DNA of 50,376 nt from DATCDR01 sp036510575 (GTDB lineage: Bacteria; Actinomycetota; Acidimicrobiia; Acidimicrobiales; Bog-793): the NCBI GenBank assembly GCA_036510575.1, contig DATCDR010000059.1:1-50376 (forward strand), written 5' to 3'. This document shows, one piece after another, positions 1 through 9,554 of the stretch. Every line of letters starts with the position of its first letter. Position 1 is the stretch's first letter. The notes beneath the pieces are model-generated. The model worked only from the letters and a program-made list of their open reading frames with translations, did not search any database and was not told where the DNA came from. The translations under genes and the position numbers were made by a program.

Positions 1-20
1 ACAAAGCTTGGCACGCCAGT

Positions 21-37
21 AATATACTGAGTATATT
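21..37. promoter_or_regulatory. Palindromic operator upstream of ABC exporter
   Basis: AATATACTGAGTATATT is a perfect inverted repeat with 7-base arms around TGA, in an AT-rich patch 55 bases before the first gene. Its position and shape fit a repressor dimer site over the promoter of the ABC exporter. PadR-family repressors often control such exporters from sites of this general kind, but no regulator gene is inside the window, so the family is inference. Confidence 0.55.
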
Positions 38-91
38 CTCTGGTGTCCTACTAATAAGGTCGCCGCTTCTCCCTCAAAGGATGGACGCAAC

Positions 92-811
92 GTGAGCCTG
101 CTCGAACTTCAGAACGTCTCAAAGTCCTACGGCGACGGCGAGGTCACCGTGCATGCCCTAGTGCGCATCGATCTCTCGATCGACAGCGGACATCTGATTG
201 CGGTAATGGGGCCGAGCGGATCAGGGAAGTCCACCCTCTTGACCATCGCCGGAGGCCTCGAAGAGCCGACCAGTGGCGACGTGTTGATCGACGGAGCATC
301 GCTTTCTTCGATGTCCCGCAACGACAAGGCGCGTCTTCGTCGACGAAGGATCGGCTTCGTTTTCCAGGACTACAACTTGTTGTCTGGTCTTACCGCGGTC
401 GAGAACGTCTCGTTGCCACTTGAGCTCGACGGCGTGGCGATGAGAAAAGCGCGCAACGCGGGCATGGCGGCACTTGCGGAGCTCGGACTCACGGAGCGGG
501 CAGCTCACTATCCTGGCCAGCTCTCCGGTGGAGAGCGTCAGCGGGTCTCGATTGCGCGGGCCGTCGTCGGCGAGCGGCATCTGCTCCTTGCCGACGAGCC
601 GTCCGGCGCACTCGACTCGACGAACGGCGAGGCGGTGATGCAGCTCATCCGGGACGCATGCAAGCGCGGTGTCGCCGCGGTGGTCGTCACCCACGACGCA
701 CACCTCGCAGAGTTCGCCGACCGGGTCGTGTTCTTACGTGACGGGCACGTCGTGGATCAGGCGACCCAACCGTCCGCCGATTACCTGCTTGACGCGAGCA
801 CTCGGCAATGA
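92..811 (+). CDS. ABC transporter ATP-binding protein, MacB/LolD type
   Basis: This is the cytoplasmic ATPase of an exporter-type ABC system. The 239-residue length is normal for the MacB/LolD/FtsE class. Walker A GPSGSGKST is at residues 40-48, the Q-loop near 92, the signature LSGGE at 144-148, Walker B LLLADEP at 164-170 followed by SGALD, and the H-loop His at 201, so all catalytic elements are intact. The GTG start at 92 has an AAAGGA-like ribosome site about 10 bases upstream. The FtsX-type permease follows 79 bases downstream and is its obvious membrane partner. The pair could move lipids, peptides or drugs, or act mechanically; the sequence does not say which. Confidence 0.93.
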   Translation: MSLLELQNVSKSYGDGEVTVHALVRIDLSIDSGHLIAVMGPSGSGKSTLLTIAGGLEEPTSGDVLIDGASLSSMSRNDKARLRRRRIGFVFQDYNLLSGLTAVENVSLPLELDGVAMRKARNAGMAALAELGLTERAAHYPGQLSGGERQRVSIARAVVGERHLLLADEPSGALDSTNGEAVMQLIRDACKRGVAAVVVTHDAHLAEFADRVVFLRDGHVVDQATQPSADYLLDASTRQ

Positions 812-890
812 AGGCGACCCTGCTCGTACGGCGAGCGGCTGCGCTCCATTGCACCCATCGACAGGACGCAACGAACGCCAAGGGGCCTCG

Positions 891-3449
891 ATGAGCACCG
901 CAACTCTTGAGCTTGCCTCGGCATCACGACCCGCCGACGGTGGTGTGCCAGCACGGCGAGCAGTCGTCCGCTGGGCATGGCGACTCTTCCGGCGCGAGTG
1001 GCGCCAACAGCTTTTGATCCTCGCCCTCATCGTGGTCGCTGTTGCTGCGACGATCGTCGGTTCGGCTGTCGCAACCGATTCCCGTCAACCTGCCAACTTC
1101 GGCTTCGGTACCGCAGGGGACCTTGTCACATTCCAGGGTTACAGCCCGCACGTCGCGAGCGAGATCGCGACGGTGCAAAAGCGGTTCGGACGTACGGAGG
1201 TGATCGAGGGCGAGACTTTTAGCATCCCCGGAACGATCAACACCTTTCAGCTTCGCTCCGAGAGCACCGATGGACCCTTCAGCAAGCCAATGCTCTCGCT
1301 GCTTAGCGGGCGGTTCCCGTCTGGGGCGAACGAGGTCGCAGTCACGAGCGGGGTAGCGTCGGCGTTCCACCTGAACATTGGGGACCTCTGGCACCAGGGA
1401 TCGACGCGGCGCGTCGTTGGGATCGTCGAGAACCCTCAGAGCCTCCTCGACGAGTTCGCACTCGTAGCACCAGGCCAATTGTCGACGCCTAGCCAGGTCA
1501 CGGTGCTCTTCGATGCGCCAGGCGCCGTGCCGAACATCCGAGGGGCCCAGGTGGAAACGCCGGCAAGCGTCGCTGCGGCGAACCCGCTCAACCCCGAGAC
1601 GATCTCACTCGCGGCCCTCGTCCTTGGCATGTTGCTCGTCGCGCTCGTCTCGATCGGTGGGTTCACCGTGCTTGCCCAGCGCCGGCTGCGCGCGATCGGG
1701 ATGCTCGAGTCGCTCGGCGCGACCGACAGGCACGTACGTCTCGTCGTGCGAGCGAATGGAGCGGTGGTCGGGATCGTCGGCGCGGGCATTGGATTCGCGT
1801 TGGGCTTTGTGGTCTGGCTCGCCTACCGTCCTAGCCTCGAGCAGAGCGCGCACCACGTGATCGGCGTATTCGGTCTGCCGTGGCTCGTCGTGGTGCTCTC
1901 GATGGTGCTCGCGGTCGTGGCGACCTATTTCGCGGCGTCTCGGCCCGCAAAGGCGATCACGCGGGTGCCGATCGTTTCCGCGCTCTCTGGTCGGCCGGCG
2001 CCACCCAGGCAGATCCGGCGCTCGGCGCTTCCGGGCATCGTCTTGATCGTCGTCGCCTTCTTGCTACTTGGGTACTCCGGTGCCAGCGACGGCAACGGCG
2101 GGGGAGCGGCCGAGCTTCTCTTCGGCCTCGTCTTCCTTATTCCGGGCGTGATCTTGCTTTCGCCATTCCTCCTCTCCGTAGTAGCTAGGTTCGCCCGCCG
2201 GATGCCGATCGGACCCCGCCTCGCGCTACGGGATCTCGCGCGATTTCGGGCGCGGTCCGGCTCTGCTCTCGCGGCGATCAGCCTGGGCGTGCTCGTGGCC
2301 GTCATCGTCTCGCTCGCCGCAGCGTCGCGCTACGGGAACGTCCTCGACTATGCCGGACCGAACCTCGCGTCCAACCAACTCGCGCTCCATTACTACGCGC
2401 CGCCACCGCCTGGCACCATTCTCTACGGACCGAACGGCCAAACTCACGTGCAAAAGGGATCGCTTCCAGCGTTGAGCCCGACCCAGCTGGCCACGAGTGG
2501 ACGAAATATCGCCACCGCACTCGACGCGCAGCTGATTCCGCTCGTTTCGTCGGACGCCAACCTCAGCGTCGTCAATACGGGGAACGGACATGGGCGAAAC
2601 TGGAACGGAGCGGTCTACGTCGCGACACCGCAGCTACTCCGGGCCTTCGGCATCACTGCTTCGGAGATAAAGCCGGACGCCGACGTCTTGACGGCGCGGC
2701 CGGGCCTGTCTGGGGTCTCAGGGCTCTTTATGACCTACGGCAACGGTGGCAGTAATAAGGGTGGCGACAACGGCATAGGAAGCGGACCGGGAGGACTCCA
2801 GGCGACCTGTACGGCGAGAAACGGCTGCCTCGCTCATCCGGTGATCCAGGAGTTGGGTGCCTTGCCGGCCGGAACGTCTGCGCCCAACACCGTGATCACC
2901 GAACAGGCCGTCCGCAAGTTCCATCTCCATCTGAGTGTCAGCGACTGGCTCGTCATCGGCACCCAGCCGTTCACCGCGTTACAGATCACCGACGCCGAGG
3001 CGACTGCGGCAACGGGCCAGCTCACCGTTGAGGCGAAGAACGACCAACCAAGCTCGTACCAGATCATCAACTGGGCTACGGCGTTTGGGATACTTCTCGC
3101 GCTCGGAATCCTCGCAATGTCCGTCGGACTCGTCCGAAGCGAGGCAGCGAGCGATCTCCGGACGCTCACGGCGACGGGCGCGAGCAGCTTCACGCGCCGA
3201 AATCTGACCGCTGTGACGGCGGGTGCTCTCGGCTTCTTGGGTGCACTGCTCGGAGTTGTAGGGGGCTACATCGCCCTCATCGGATGGCTCCAGCACAACT
3301 CCCTAAACGGTGGCATCTCGGCGCTCGGCAACGTCCCGATCAAGAACCTCCTCGTGATCCTCGTCGGAATGCCACTCGCCGCCGCCCTCGGCGGTTGGCT
3401 GCTCGCCGGACGTGAGCCGTCCGGAGTTGCCCGTCAGCCGTTGGAGTGA
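891..3449 (+). CDS. FtsX-like ABC transporter permease
   Basis: This is a membrane permease of about 852 residues and the partner of the upstream ATPase. It has the two-unit layout of large actinobacterial FtsX/MacB-like permeases. There is a first membrane helix near residues 40-60, an extracytoplasmic domain, a block of three helices with the FtsX hallmark (LRAIGMLESLGATDRHVR), another helix pair, a second Gly/Asn-rich external domain, and a final three-helix block (LRTLTATGASSFTRRN). The reading frame stays open back to 669, but that stretch overlaps the ATPase. The ATG at 891 with AGGGG just before it is the likely start. Confidence 0.9.
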   Translation: MSTATLELASASRPADGGVPARRAVVRWAWRLFRREWRQQLLILALIVVAVAATIVGSAVATDSRQPANFGFGTAGDLVTFQGYSPHVASEIATVQKRFGRTEVIEGETFSIPGTINTFQLRSESTDGPFSKPMLSLLSGRFPSGANEVAVTSGVASAFHLNIGDLWHQGSTRRVVGIVENPQSLLDEFALVAPGQLSTPSQVTVLFDAPGAVPNIRGAQVETPASVAAANPLNPETISLAALVLGMLLVALVSIGGFTVLAQRRLRAIGMLESLGATDRHVRLVVRANGAVVGIVGAGIGFALGFVVWLAYRPSLEQSAHHVIGVFGLPWLVVVLSMVLAVVATYFAASRPAKAITRVPIVSALSGRPAPPRQIRRSALPGIVLIVVAFLLLGYSGASDGNGGGAAELLFGLVFLIPGVILLSPFLLSVVARFARRMPIGPRLALRDLARFRARSGSALAAISLGVLVAVIVSLAAASRYGNVLDYAGPNLASNQLALHYYAPPPPGTILYGPNGQTHVQKGSLPALSPTQLATSGRNIATALDAQLIPLVSSDANLSVVNTGNGHGRNWNGAVYVATPQLLRAFGITASEIKPDADVLTARPGLSGVSGLFMTYGNGGSNKGGDNGIGSGPGGLQATCTARNGCLAHPVIQELGALPAGTSAPNTVITEQAVRKFHLHLSVSDWLVIGTQPFTALQITDAEATAATGQLTVEAKNDQPSSYQIINWATAFGILLALGILAMSVGLVRSEAASDLRTLTATGASSFTRRNLTAVTAGALGFLGALLGVVGGYIALIGWLQHNSLNGGISALGNVPIKNLLVILVGMPLAAALGGWLLAGREPSGVARQPLE

Positions 3450-3711
3450 TCGCATCGTTCCGGCTCGGTTCTGCGGATCTCGAACGCCCTGCACCGTCTT
3501 CTGCTTCGAGCGTTCGCGAGCTGCTCGGCGCTTCGTACTGGGCTGTAGGCGACGCGGAGCGACCTTGATCAGAACGGGTCGCAGGCACACTCGTGCTCTC
3601 GTGCCGCGCCTTGTCGTGAGGTGAAGTAATCGGCCCCGATGGACCGTCGTTTGCCGATCTAAGTGGCGCCGATCGAGTGAGACGTGCGCAGACTCAGTTC
3701 TGGCCTGTTCG

Positions 3712-4587
3712 CTACCCTGCGGGTGGCGCGCCCAGGCGATCGCCAGTGCTAGATCCGTCGACTGTCTGCTGGATGTCGGGACGTGCGAGCGCGAGGTAGG
3801 TCACGAGAACGAATACGGCGACGGCGAACACCACTGCGGTAGGTCCGTCGCCGAAGTCGATGCCGCTTAGTTTTCGTGTCCTGCTGATGTAGTCGGCGAA
3901 CGACGCTCCAAGAGGACGGGTGGTCACGTAGGCCATCCAGAATGCGACGACTGAATTGAGGCGAAATCGCCACCACGCCATCGCTGGGAGCAAGATGACC
4001 ACACCGAAGAGGATCCCTGAACCCAGATAGCCAAGGTTGAGCGAGGTCGCGGTGAAGTCTCCGAGCGCTGTGCCGAGAGCGAAGGTGGCGAACACGGTCG
4101 CCCAGTAGAAGGCCTCTCGGCGCTGCGTGGTGATGCTGTGGATGGAGAGCGTTCCCTCATTGTGGTACCAACTCCAGAAGATCGCGCTCAAGATGACCGC
4201 CCATAAGAGCGTCGTGCCTCCATAGGGGATCTTGACGTCGAGATGGAGGAAGTCCGAGATACCGGTGCCGAAGATGGCGATGGCGTAAGCGAGGAACCAG
4301 TAGGCGAACGCTCGGTAGCGCCGCGTCCGGAACTGCATCACCAACCCGATGACGAAGACGGCTACCTCGGCACCGCCACCTTTGATGTTTCCCCAGCTCT
4401 TTAGGTAGTCCGACGTGGCCTCTCCGCCGGCAGTGGTCAGGATTTTGACCACCCAGAAGGCGAAGATGATCTCCGGGACCTTCGCCGTGACGGGCGCGGG
4501 AAAAAAGCGTCCGACGACGGGTACTCGGCCATCGTTCGGCACTGGGCTGCGTGAGGCTTTCGGGCGTAGACCTTTGGAGCTGCTCAC
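3712..4587 (-). CDS. COG4705-type multi-pass membrane protein
   Basis: This 291-residue integral membrane protein resembles the uncharacterised COG4705 family. Four copies of one pattern are visible: a helix starting with an aromatic residue, a small-residue stretch with Gly, then Asp followed by Tyr, Phe or Leu. They are roughly FWVVKILTTAGGEATSDYL, the segment ending GTGISDFLHL, the segment ending LGTALGDFTA, and the segment ending PLGASFADYI. The fourfold repeat with an Asp at each helix end suggests an internally duplicated channel or transporter fold. The function is unknown. It is convergent with the FtsX gene and lies upstream of the MFS gene on the same strand, 112 bases away. Confidence 0.8.
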   Translation of the reverse strand: MSSSKGLRPKASRSPVPNDGRVPVVGRFFPAPVTAKVPEIIFAFWVVKILTTAGGEATSDYLKSWGNIKGGGAEVAVFVIGLVMQFRTRRYRAFAYWFLAYAIAIFGTGISDFLHLDVKIPYGGTTLLWAVILSAIFWSWYHNEGTLSIHSITTQRREAFYWATVFATFALGTALGDFTATSLNLGYLGSGILFGVVILLPAMAWWRFRLNSVVAFWMAYVTTRPLGASFADYISRTRKLSGIDFGDGPTAVVFAVAVFVLVTYLALARPDIQQTVDGSSTGDRLGAPPAG

Positions 4588-4699
4588 GCTGTTCGGGATT
4601 CCTTTCGAGCCGTTCAGCCGAGCATATAAGTCATTGTCGAGATCGATCAGTCAGGGTTTCAGTCGTCGAGCCGATACTGCCACGGGATGCCGCTTCGCC

Positions 4700-6142
4700 T
4701 CATCCGTGCACCGATGAGGATTGCAGGGTCGCAGGTGCGCTGGAGACGAGAAACGCGAGGCAGGTGCCGACGAGCAGCAGAAGTCCTGCGAGAAGGAAGG
4801 ATCTGTCGTAGCCAGACGTAACTGCTGCGCCCCTGGCGAGGCCTTTTGAACGATCGTGAGCGCTCGTGCTCGCGGCGACCGTCGCGAGCACAGCGAGACC
4901 GAGCGCGCCGCCCATCTGACGAGTCGTGTTGATCAAGCCCGCTGCGAGCCCCCGCTCGGCAGGTGCGACCCCATTTGTAGCCGTCAGTGTCATGGGCACA
5001 AAGCTGACGCCGACGCCGAAGCCAAATATCGCCATTGGGCCGAGCAGGTAGACCCAGTAGCTCCCTCCGAAAGGGAGGAATGACAACCAAAAGAGACCGC
5101 CGGCCGCGAGCGCGGTGCCGATGATCAGCTGCCGCTTTGCTCCGATGAGCGCTACGAGGCGCGGTGCGAGGAGCGCACCTACCAACGTTGTCGTCGCCGG
5201 CGGCAGCATCGCCACTCCCGTGCGGAGTGCACTGAAGCCAACGAGCTGTTGTAAGTAGAGCGATACGAAGAAGAACACGCCGAAAAGTCCCGCGCCGATC
5301 GTCACTCCGATGCCGTTTGCCGCAGTGAGTGACCGCCGCCGGAAAATGCCGAGCGGCACAAGTGGTTGAGCGGCGACTCTCCCTTCGATGAACAGCGCTA
5401 CGGCCAGCAATGCCACCCCCGCGACCATCGGAATCACGGTTTCGGCAGATCCCCATGGACGGGTGTCGGTATTCACGATGCCGTAGACGAAAAGCGTCAA
5501 CCCGCCGGTGATCGCGAATGCGCCGCCGAGATCGAGTTGGCCTCGAGGCCCTTCCGCTCTAAGCACCGGCAGCGCTCGCTGGCTCATCGCGAGCATCACG
5601 ACACCTGTTGGGACATTGACGAACAGGACCCATCGCCAGTTGAGAAGGTCGATCAAGATACCGCCAGCCAGGACGCCTGCGACGGAACCGCAGGACGCGA
5701 CCGCCGACCACACGCCCATAGCCCGACGACGCTCGGTGACCTCGACGAATGTCGAGGTCAGAATTGTCAGTGCAGTTGGCGCCAAGATGGCTCCTCCAAC
5801 GCCTTGGATCGCGCGTGCGCCAATCAGCCATGCACCGCTTTGCGCCAGGCCACCCAGCAGACTCGCTCCGGTGAAGAGGACCACGCCGATCATGAACATT
5901 CGGCGCTTGCCGAAAAGATCCGCTGCACGTCCGCCGAGCATGAGGAAGCCCGCGAACGTGAGCGTGTAGGCGTTGACCACCCACTGCTGTGACGTGATCG
6001 TTAAGTGAAGGGCCTGTCGCATCTGGGGAAGCGCGACGTTCACGATCGTTCCATCGAGGACGACCATGAACATCGCGAGAGCACAGAGCACGAGCGTCGT
6101 TGACTTCGAACTTGCCCGGCCTTGTGTTTGCGTAGCCGTCAA
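4700..6142 (-). CDS. MFS efflux transporter, DHA2 (14-TM) family
   Basis: This 480-residue proton-driven drug exporter is of the EmrB/QacA type. The N-terminal helix carries DGTIVNVALPQM, which is characteristic of DHA2 pumps. Loop 2-3 has motif A in the form GGRAADLFGKRR, and motif C-like Gly/Pro residues follow in VGGAILAPTALTI. The length and number of hydrophobic segments fit 14 helices. The gene starts with ATG. No TetR or MarR regulator sits directly beside it, and the 484-base upstream region is non-coding. Substrates cannot be predicted. Confidence 0.92.
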   Translation of the reverse strand: MTATQTQGRASSKSTTLVLCALAMFMVVLDGTIVNVALPQMRQALHLTITSQQWVVNAYTLTFAGFLMLGGRAADLFGKRRMFMIGVVLFTGASLLGGLAQSGAWLIGARAIQGVGGAILAPTALTILTSTFVEVTERRRAMGVWSAVASCGSVAGVLAGGILIDLLNWRWVLFVNVPTGVVMLAMSQRALPVLRAEGPRGQLDLGGAFAITGGLTLFVYGIVNTDTRPWGSAETVIPMVAGVALLAVALFIEGRVAAQPLVPLGIFRRRSLTAANGIGVTIGAGLFGVFFFVSLYLQQLVGFSALRTGVAMLPPATTTLVGALLAPRLVALIGAKRQLIIGTALAAGGLFWLSFLPFGGSYWVYLLGPMAIFGFGVGVSFVPMTLTATNGVAPAERGLAAGLINTTRQMGGALGLAVLATVAASTSAHDRSKGLARGAAVTSGYDRSFLLAGLLLLVGTCLAFLVSSAPATLQSSSVHG

Positions 6143-6626
6143 CGAAGCCTCCCGACGCTGCTAGTCAAGATCGGCCGCGACCCTACGTTGTGGACAAGAG
6201 TAAACGGCGCGGCGCCGGACCCGCACTGTTGTGCTCGGCCAATCTAAAGCCGTCTTGACGCGTCGCACGCATCGACGGGCTCTTGAAGTGTCACCGACCT
6301 CGTCACCTCACCTGTGATCGGTAGCCGAGACCTCCCGACGCAACCGCTCGGACCCCTGAGAGGCCCGGGAGGACGGCGGCGGGGCCGGTGTGACCGCCTT
6401 CGCTATAGCTCTGCGCGACAGCTACTCGCGGGCTGGTGGGCGGCTGCTCGCAGAGGCCGCCCTTAGTCCGGCTGTGCGAAGCAATAGGACTCGCCTCTGA
6501 CGAGCATTCTCGATGTCGATCGACGAAAGCGTGCTCGAGCAATTCGTCGCGTACACTCCGCTCGTTCCATTCAACTGTGGCGACGTCACAACGACGTAAC
6601 GGCCACCTGATCTCGGAGGCAGTAGC
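6143..6626. other. Intergenic region between divergent genes
   Basis: No convincing gene is present. The region must hold the promoters of the MFS pump (minus) and the secreted protein (plus). Short open frames here lack ribosome sites and look like GC-rich noise. I see no clear operator palindrome or RNA element. Confidence 0.5.
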
Positions 6627-7223
6627 TTGCTCAATCGGAAAACAAACCGTCGCGATGCGGCACCACTTCGTGCGAAGTGCTTCGGGGCGATCGCGCTGGT
6701 CGGCGTGGCGGCGAGTGCCGTGATGACGACTCCCGGGCTCATCGGGGCGAGCACGACGAGGGCAGCCAGCTCGATCTGCTCAAAGGTCCCGGCCTCCAAG
6801 GTTGCGGCGATAGTCGGCTACTCGGTGCCGGCAGGGCAAGTCAGTACCGTCACCCTCCCCGCTACGAAGACCAACTATGAGATCTCCACGACGAACACCT
6901 CGTGTACGTACGGCTCGGTGGCGAGTCTCGCGACGCTTTCAAAGGTGGTCATCCTCACCATAGATACGACGACGAAGGCGCTCACGCCAGCTGAGTTCAA
7001 GGCGTCCTTGGCGAAGCTCGCGAGCGATGGCGTGAAGATGACGCTCAAGTCGTACTCCGGCCTTGGTGCCAACGCTTACTACTTCACCGAGTCGGTATCA
7101 GGTACCACTACCGAGGGCCTGAGCGTGATCAACGGGACTCACGGCTTCGGTGCGGCCGTCGAGTCCAACAAGTTGTCGCAGGCCAAGCTCGCACAGCTCA
7201 CCAAGCTCGCGGGCTCGCTGTAG
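6627..7223 (+). CDS. Secreted protein of unknown function
   Basis: This 198-residue protein starts at TTG, six bases after a GGAGGC ribosome site. A basic N-terminus (residues 3-18) precedes a hydrophobic stretch (IALVGVAASAVMTTPGLIGA) and a likely signal-peptidase site before about residue 48. The mature part is rich in Thr, Ser, Ala and Lys, has two Cys (near residues 50 and 92) that could pair, and has a small alpha/beta look. I do not recognise the family. It may sit in or outside the cell envelope. Confidence 0.72.
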   Translation: MLNRKTNRRDAAPLRAKCFGAIALVGVAASAVMTTPGLIGASTTRAASSICSKVPASKVAAIVGYSVPAGQVSTVTLPATKTNYEISTTNTSCTYGSVASLATLSKVVILTIDTTTKALTPAEFKASLAKLASDGVKMTLKSYSGLGANAYYFTESVSGTTTEGLSVINGTHGFGAAVESNKLSQAKLAQLTKLAGSL

Positions 7224-7440
7224 GTTTCCGCGGCCCCCGCATCTCTGCCGGACCTCTACTCGGCAGATGGAGGGCCATCCGTCGTTCGTAACGGTCTTCA
7301 AGGAGTGGCCGCACGAGAGCATGAGCGACCGCTCCGGCTCAGAATGCGTCGCGCGTAGTCGCCTGCGTCCACCCCGTCGGCGCCTCAGCGAGATGGGCGA
7401 CGCACTCATCAGGCTTCAATGCCGTCGTTGCGCACGACAG

Positions 7441-7884
7441 CTAGCCACCAAGCAACGGATCGGTTTTTACACGCTCGTTCAGTCGGGCAACCATGGCGGC
7501 GAAGTCGCGTACTTCCCGATCGGTCCAGCCGCGAAGCCATCTGCCGAGAGCGGCACGCACACCGTCGGTGGCAGCGAGCACTGCATCGTCGCCGGCGCCA
7601 GTCAGCTCGAGGACGACGCCGCGCTTGCCGGGGCGCTCTCCTGCGCGTTCAACGAGGCCGCGTTCAACGAGTGGGTTGATCTGGCGCGAGAGCGTTGACT
7701 TGTCTAGCCCGAAGAGCGCCGCCAGATCTGCGGCGCGCGTTCCGGGGTTTCCAGCGATGCGGGTCAGCAACGTGTAATCGACGAGGCTCAGGCCGGCGTG
7801 GATCTCACCTGAGAACTCCTGGGAGCGACGCACAAGGAGCGAGAGCTCGTCGTAGAGCGCGTCGACGAAGGCCTTCCTTGACAT
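7441..7884 (-). CDS. MarR family transcriptional regulator
   Basis: This 147-residue dimeric winged-helix repressor has its recognition helix around LAALFGLDKSTLSRQINPL and a wing at GERPGKRGVVLELT. The length is typical. It is transcribed away from the broken universal stress gene, and a nested palindrome in the 100-base gap (7898-7938) is the likely autoregulatory operator. MarR proteins usually release DNA on binding phenolic ligands or on oxidation. No Cys is seen here, so a small-molecule ligand is more likely. Confidence 0.9.
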   Translation of the reverse strand: MSRKAFVDALYDELSLLVRRSQEFSGEIHAGLSLVDYTLLTRIAGNPGTRAADLAALFGLDKSTLSRQINPLVERGLVERAGERPGKRGVVLELTGAGDDAVLAATDGVRAALGRWLRGWTDREVRDFAAMVARLNERVKTDPLLGG

Positions 7885-7897
7885 CCGCGCTCCCAGA

Positions 7898-7938
7898 GTT
7901 GCAATCTACAACTTAGCTATAGAGTTGTACTCAGCAAC
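7898..7938. promoter_or_regulatory. Nested palindrome, probable MarR operator
   Basis: Two inverted repeats share one centre at base 7918. Inner arms ACAACT (7908-7913) and AGTTGT (7923-7928) surround the TAGCTA core. Outer arms GTTGC (7898-7902) and GCAAC (7934-7938) flank them. The site lies between the MarR gene and the divergent stress-protein gene, where a MarR dimer would repress both. Confidence 0.72.
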
Positions 7939-7984
7939 ACTAAGACACGGAAGCACCGCCCGCGTGGAGCCCGAGGAGGTCATC

Positions 7985-8475
7985 ATGGCGACCCGTACTG
8001 AAATCTCTCCCCAAGATGCAGGAACGCTCGAAGCACGATCCGACTACCTCGTCGCTGTCGTCGGTTTCGACGGCTCCGAAGCGTCGGAGCGTGCGCTCCA
8101 CAGCGCTGAGCGATTTATTCGTGGACGACTCGGTTCGCTGGTTGTGGTGTTTGTCGCCCGAGCGCCCGGCGCGGCAGCGATGAGTCCATCCGCCACCAGC
8201 GAGATCCGATCCGCACTTGACGCGCAGGCCGAGCAGCTTGCGAGCGTGATCCCGACGCTGCTCGGCGAGGAACGACGGTGGCGCTTCGAGCGACGCGAGG
8301 CGCGGTAGCCGATCAGTTGATGGCAGTCGCTCATGACGAGAGCGCGTCGTTTGGTCCTGACGCTTCGGTGATAGTTGTAGTTGGCAAGGCTTCCAAGCCG
8401 CTCCACCATCTCGTCGGTTCAGTACCTGTCGGACTCGTTCGGCACGAGCGTTTCCCGGTAGTCGTCGTTCCGTAG
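7985..8475 (+). pseudogene. Universal stress protein (UspA), frameshifted
   Basis: The N-terminal half (ATG at 7985 after a GAGGAGG ribosome site) has the Usp start: VAVVGFDGSEASERAL, then VVVFVARAPG. The frame hits TAG at 8306-8308 after ERREAR. The rest of the domain continues in the -1 frame: GAVADQLMAVAHDE, the ATP-loop-like VIVVVGKASKPLHHLVGSVP, and the ending FPVVVVP with stop at 8475. Restoring one base near 8297-8300 joins GEERRWRFERRE to GAVADQL and gives a normal Usp of about 163 residues. This is either a real one-base deletion or a sequence error. It is divergent from the MarR gene. Confidence 0.8.
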
Positions 8476-8515
8476 CCACGCGGACCTGGTTCGGCTTGAG
8501 CGGGTCCGGACGTTT

Positions 8516-9389
8516 TCAGACTTCGATCTCGATGACCTCGCCTTGCCACACAATCGAGAGACGTGTGGCGGAGTCGGGGACTCCGGAGTCGAACAGCGAA
8601 GTGCCAGAGCGAAGTCCCTTTGGCCGCGACTCGAGATTCGAAGTTGCACGCCGGTACGTCGTGTCGAGATCGTCCGAGAGAGTCACGTACGCTTCCGACG
8701 AGTCCTGCTGCAGGTTCGCTGAGAACAGCCGCGTATCTTTCATCAAGTCCGCGATCGGCTTTGGGATCCCAGACATATGCCAAAACACCTGGACGCCTTC
8801 GTCGAAGAAGAGCACCCCGGTGACCCAGAACTCGAGGCCGTCAGATCCAACGCGGGCCGATGGACCGGAAGCGACCTTCATCGGGTAGCGCGGCCACTCC
8901 CGTGATTTAGCCGTCGGTCCGGATCTCGATGACGCCTCAAGTCCAACCGGGCGAGGGAGGAACTCGAGGACCCTTCGTCGCACGACTGGGATCGGTGTCC
9001 CGAGGCTCTCGAGAACTTCGACGACAACGCCGTCGCTTCCTCGCACGAGGCCAAGGAGCAGGTGTTCGGTTCCGATGTAGTTGTGACCGAGTTGGAGCGC
9101 TTCGCGTTGTGCAAGCTCGAGGACCTTTTTCGCCGGCTGCGTGAACGCCGGCGATCCGGCCGGCGCCGAGGCTTGGCCGAGCGGACCGGTCTTCTCTTGG
9201 ACCTTCTCGCGTGCTGCCTCGACTGAGATGCCGAGCGACTCGAGCGCTTTCGCCGCGAGACCCTCGCCCTCCTTTATGAGACCGAGGAGGATGTGCTCGG
9301 CACCCAATGAATCTGTGGTCAAGGAGGAGCGCTTCTTCTTGGCTGTACACGAGGACGCGACGAGCGCGATCCGTGAAACGTTCGAACAC
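8516..9389 (-). pseudogene. Stand-alone Clp N-domain (ClpC-N-like) protein, frameshifted
   Basis: The gene opens with MFERFTDRARRVLVYSQEEA at 9389, the classic ClpC N-domain start. It runs to FIG, then leaves frame. The continuation GAEHILLGLIKEGEGLAAKALESLGI lies in another frame and is followed by the second half repeat (AQREALQLGHNYIGTEHLLLGL). One extra base in the run at 9303-9305 explains the break. No AAA+ ATPase follows. The C-terminal 110 or so residues form a separate domain, starting near WVTGVLFFDEGVQVFW and ending WQGEVIEIEV, which I do not recognise. Corrected length is about 290 residues. Clp-N folds bind adaptors or substrates, so a stress adaptor role is an inference. Confidence 0.75.
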
Positions 9390-9554
9390 CTGATCAGACT
9401 ATGACGCGGCCCGGACTCGGAGGCCGTGAGCTGCTCGGACTGACGTCTCCACGATCGACTTTGCGGGAAGGCGCAGCGCGACGATTGCACCAGTTGTCAT
9501 CACTTCGCGACCGGCGTCACCGCGCTCGCCTTCAGCGATGCGATCGACCGGCGC

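Noticed and set aside
669..890. N-terminal extension of the FtsX permease
   Set aside because: It overlaps the ATPase gene, is Arg/Pro-rich and lacks a ribosome site; the ATG at 891 has one.
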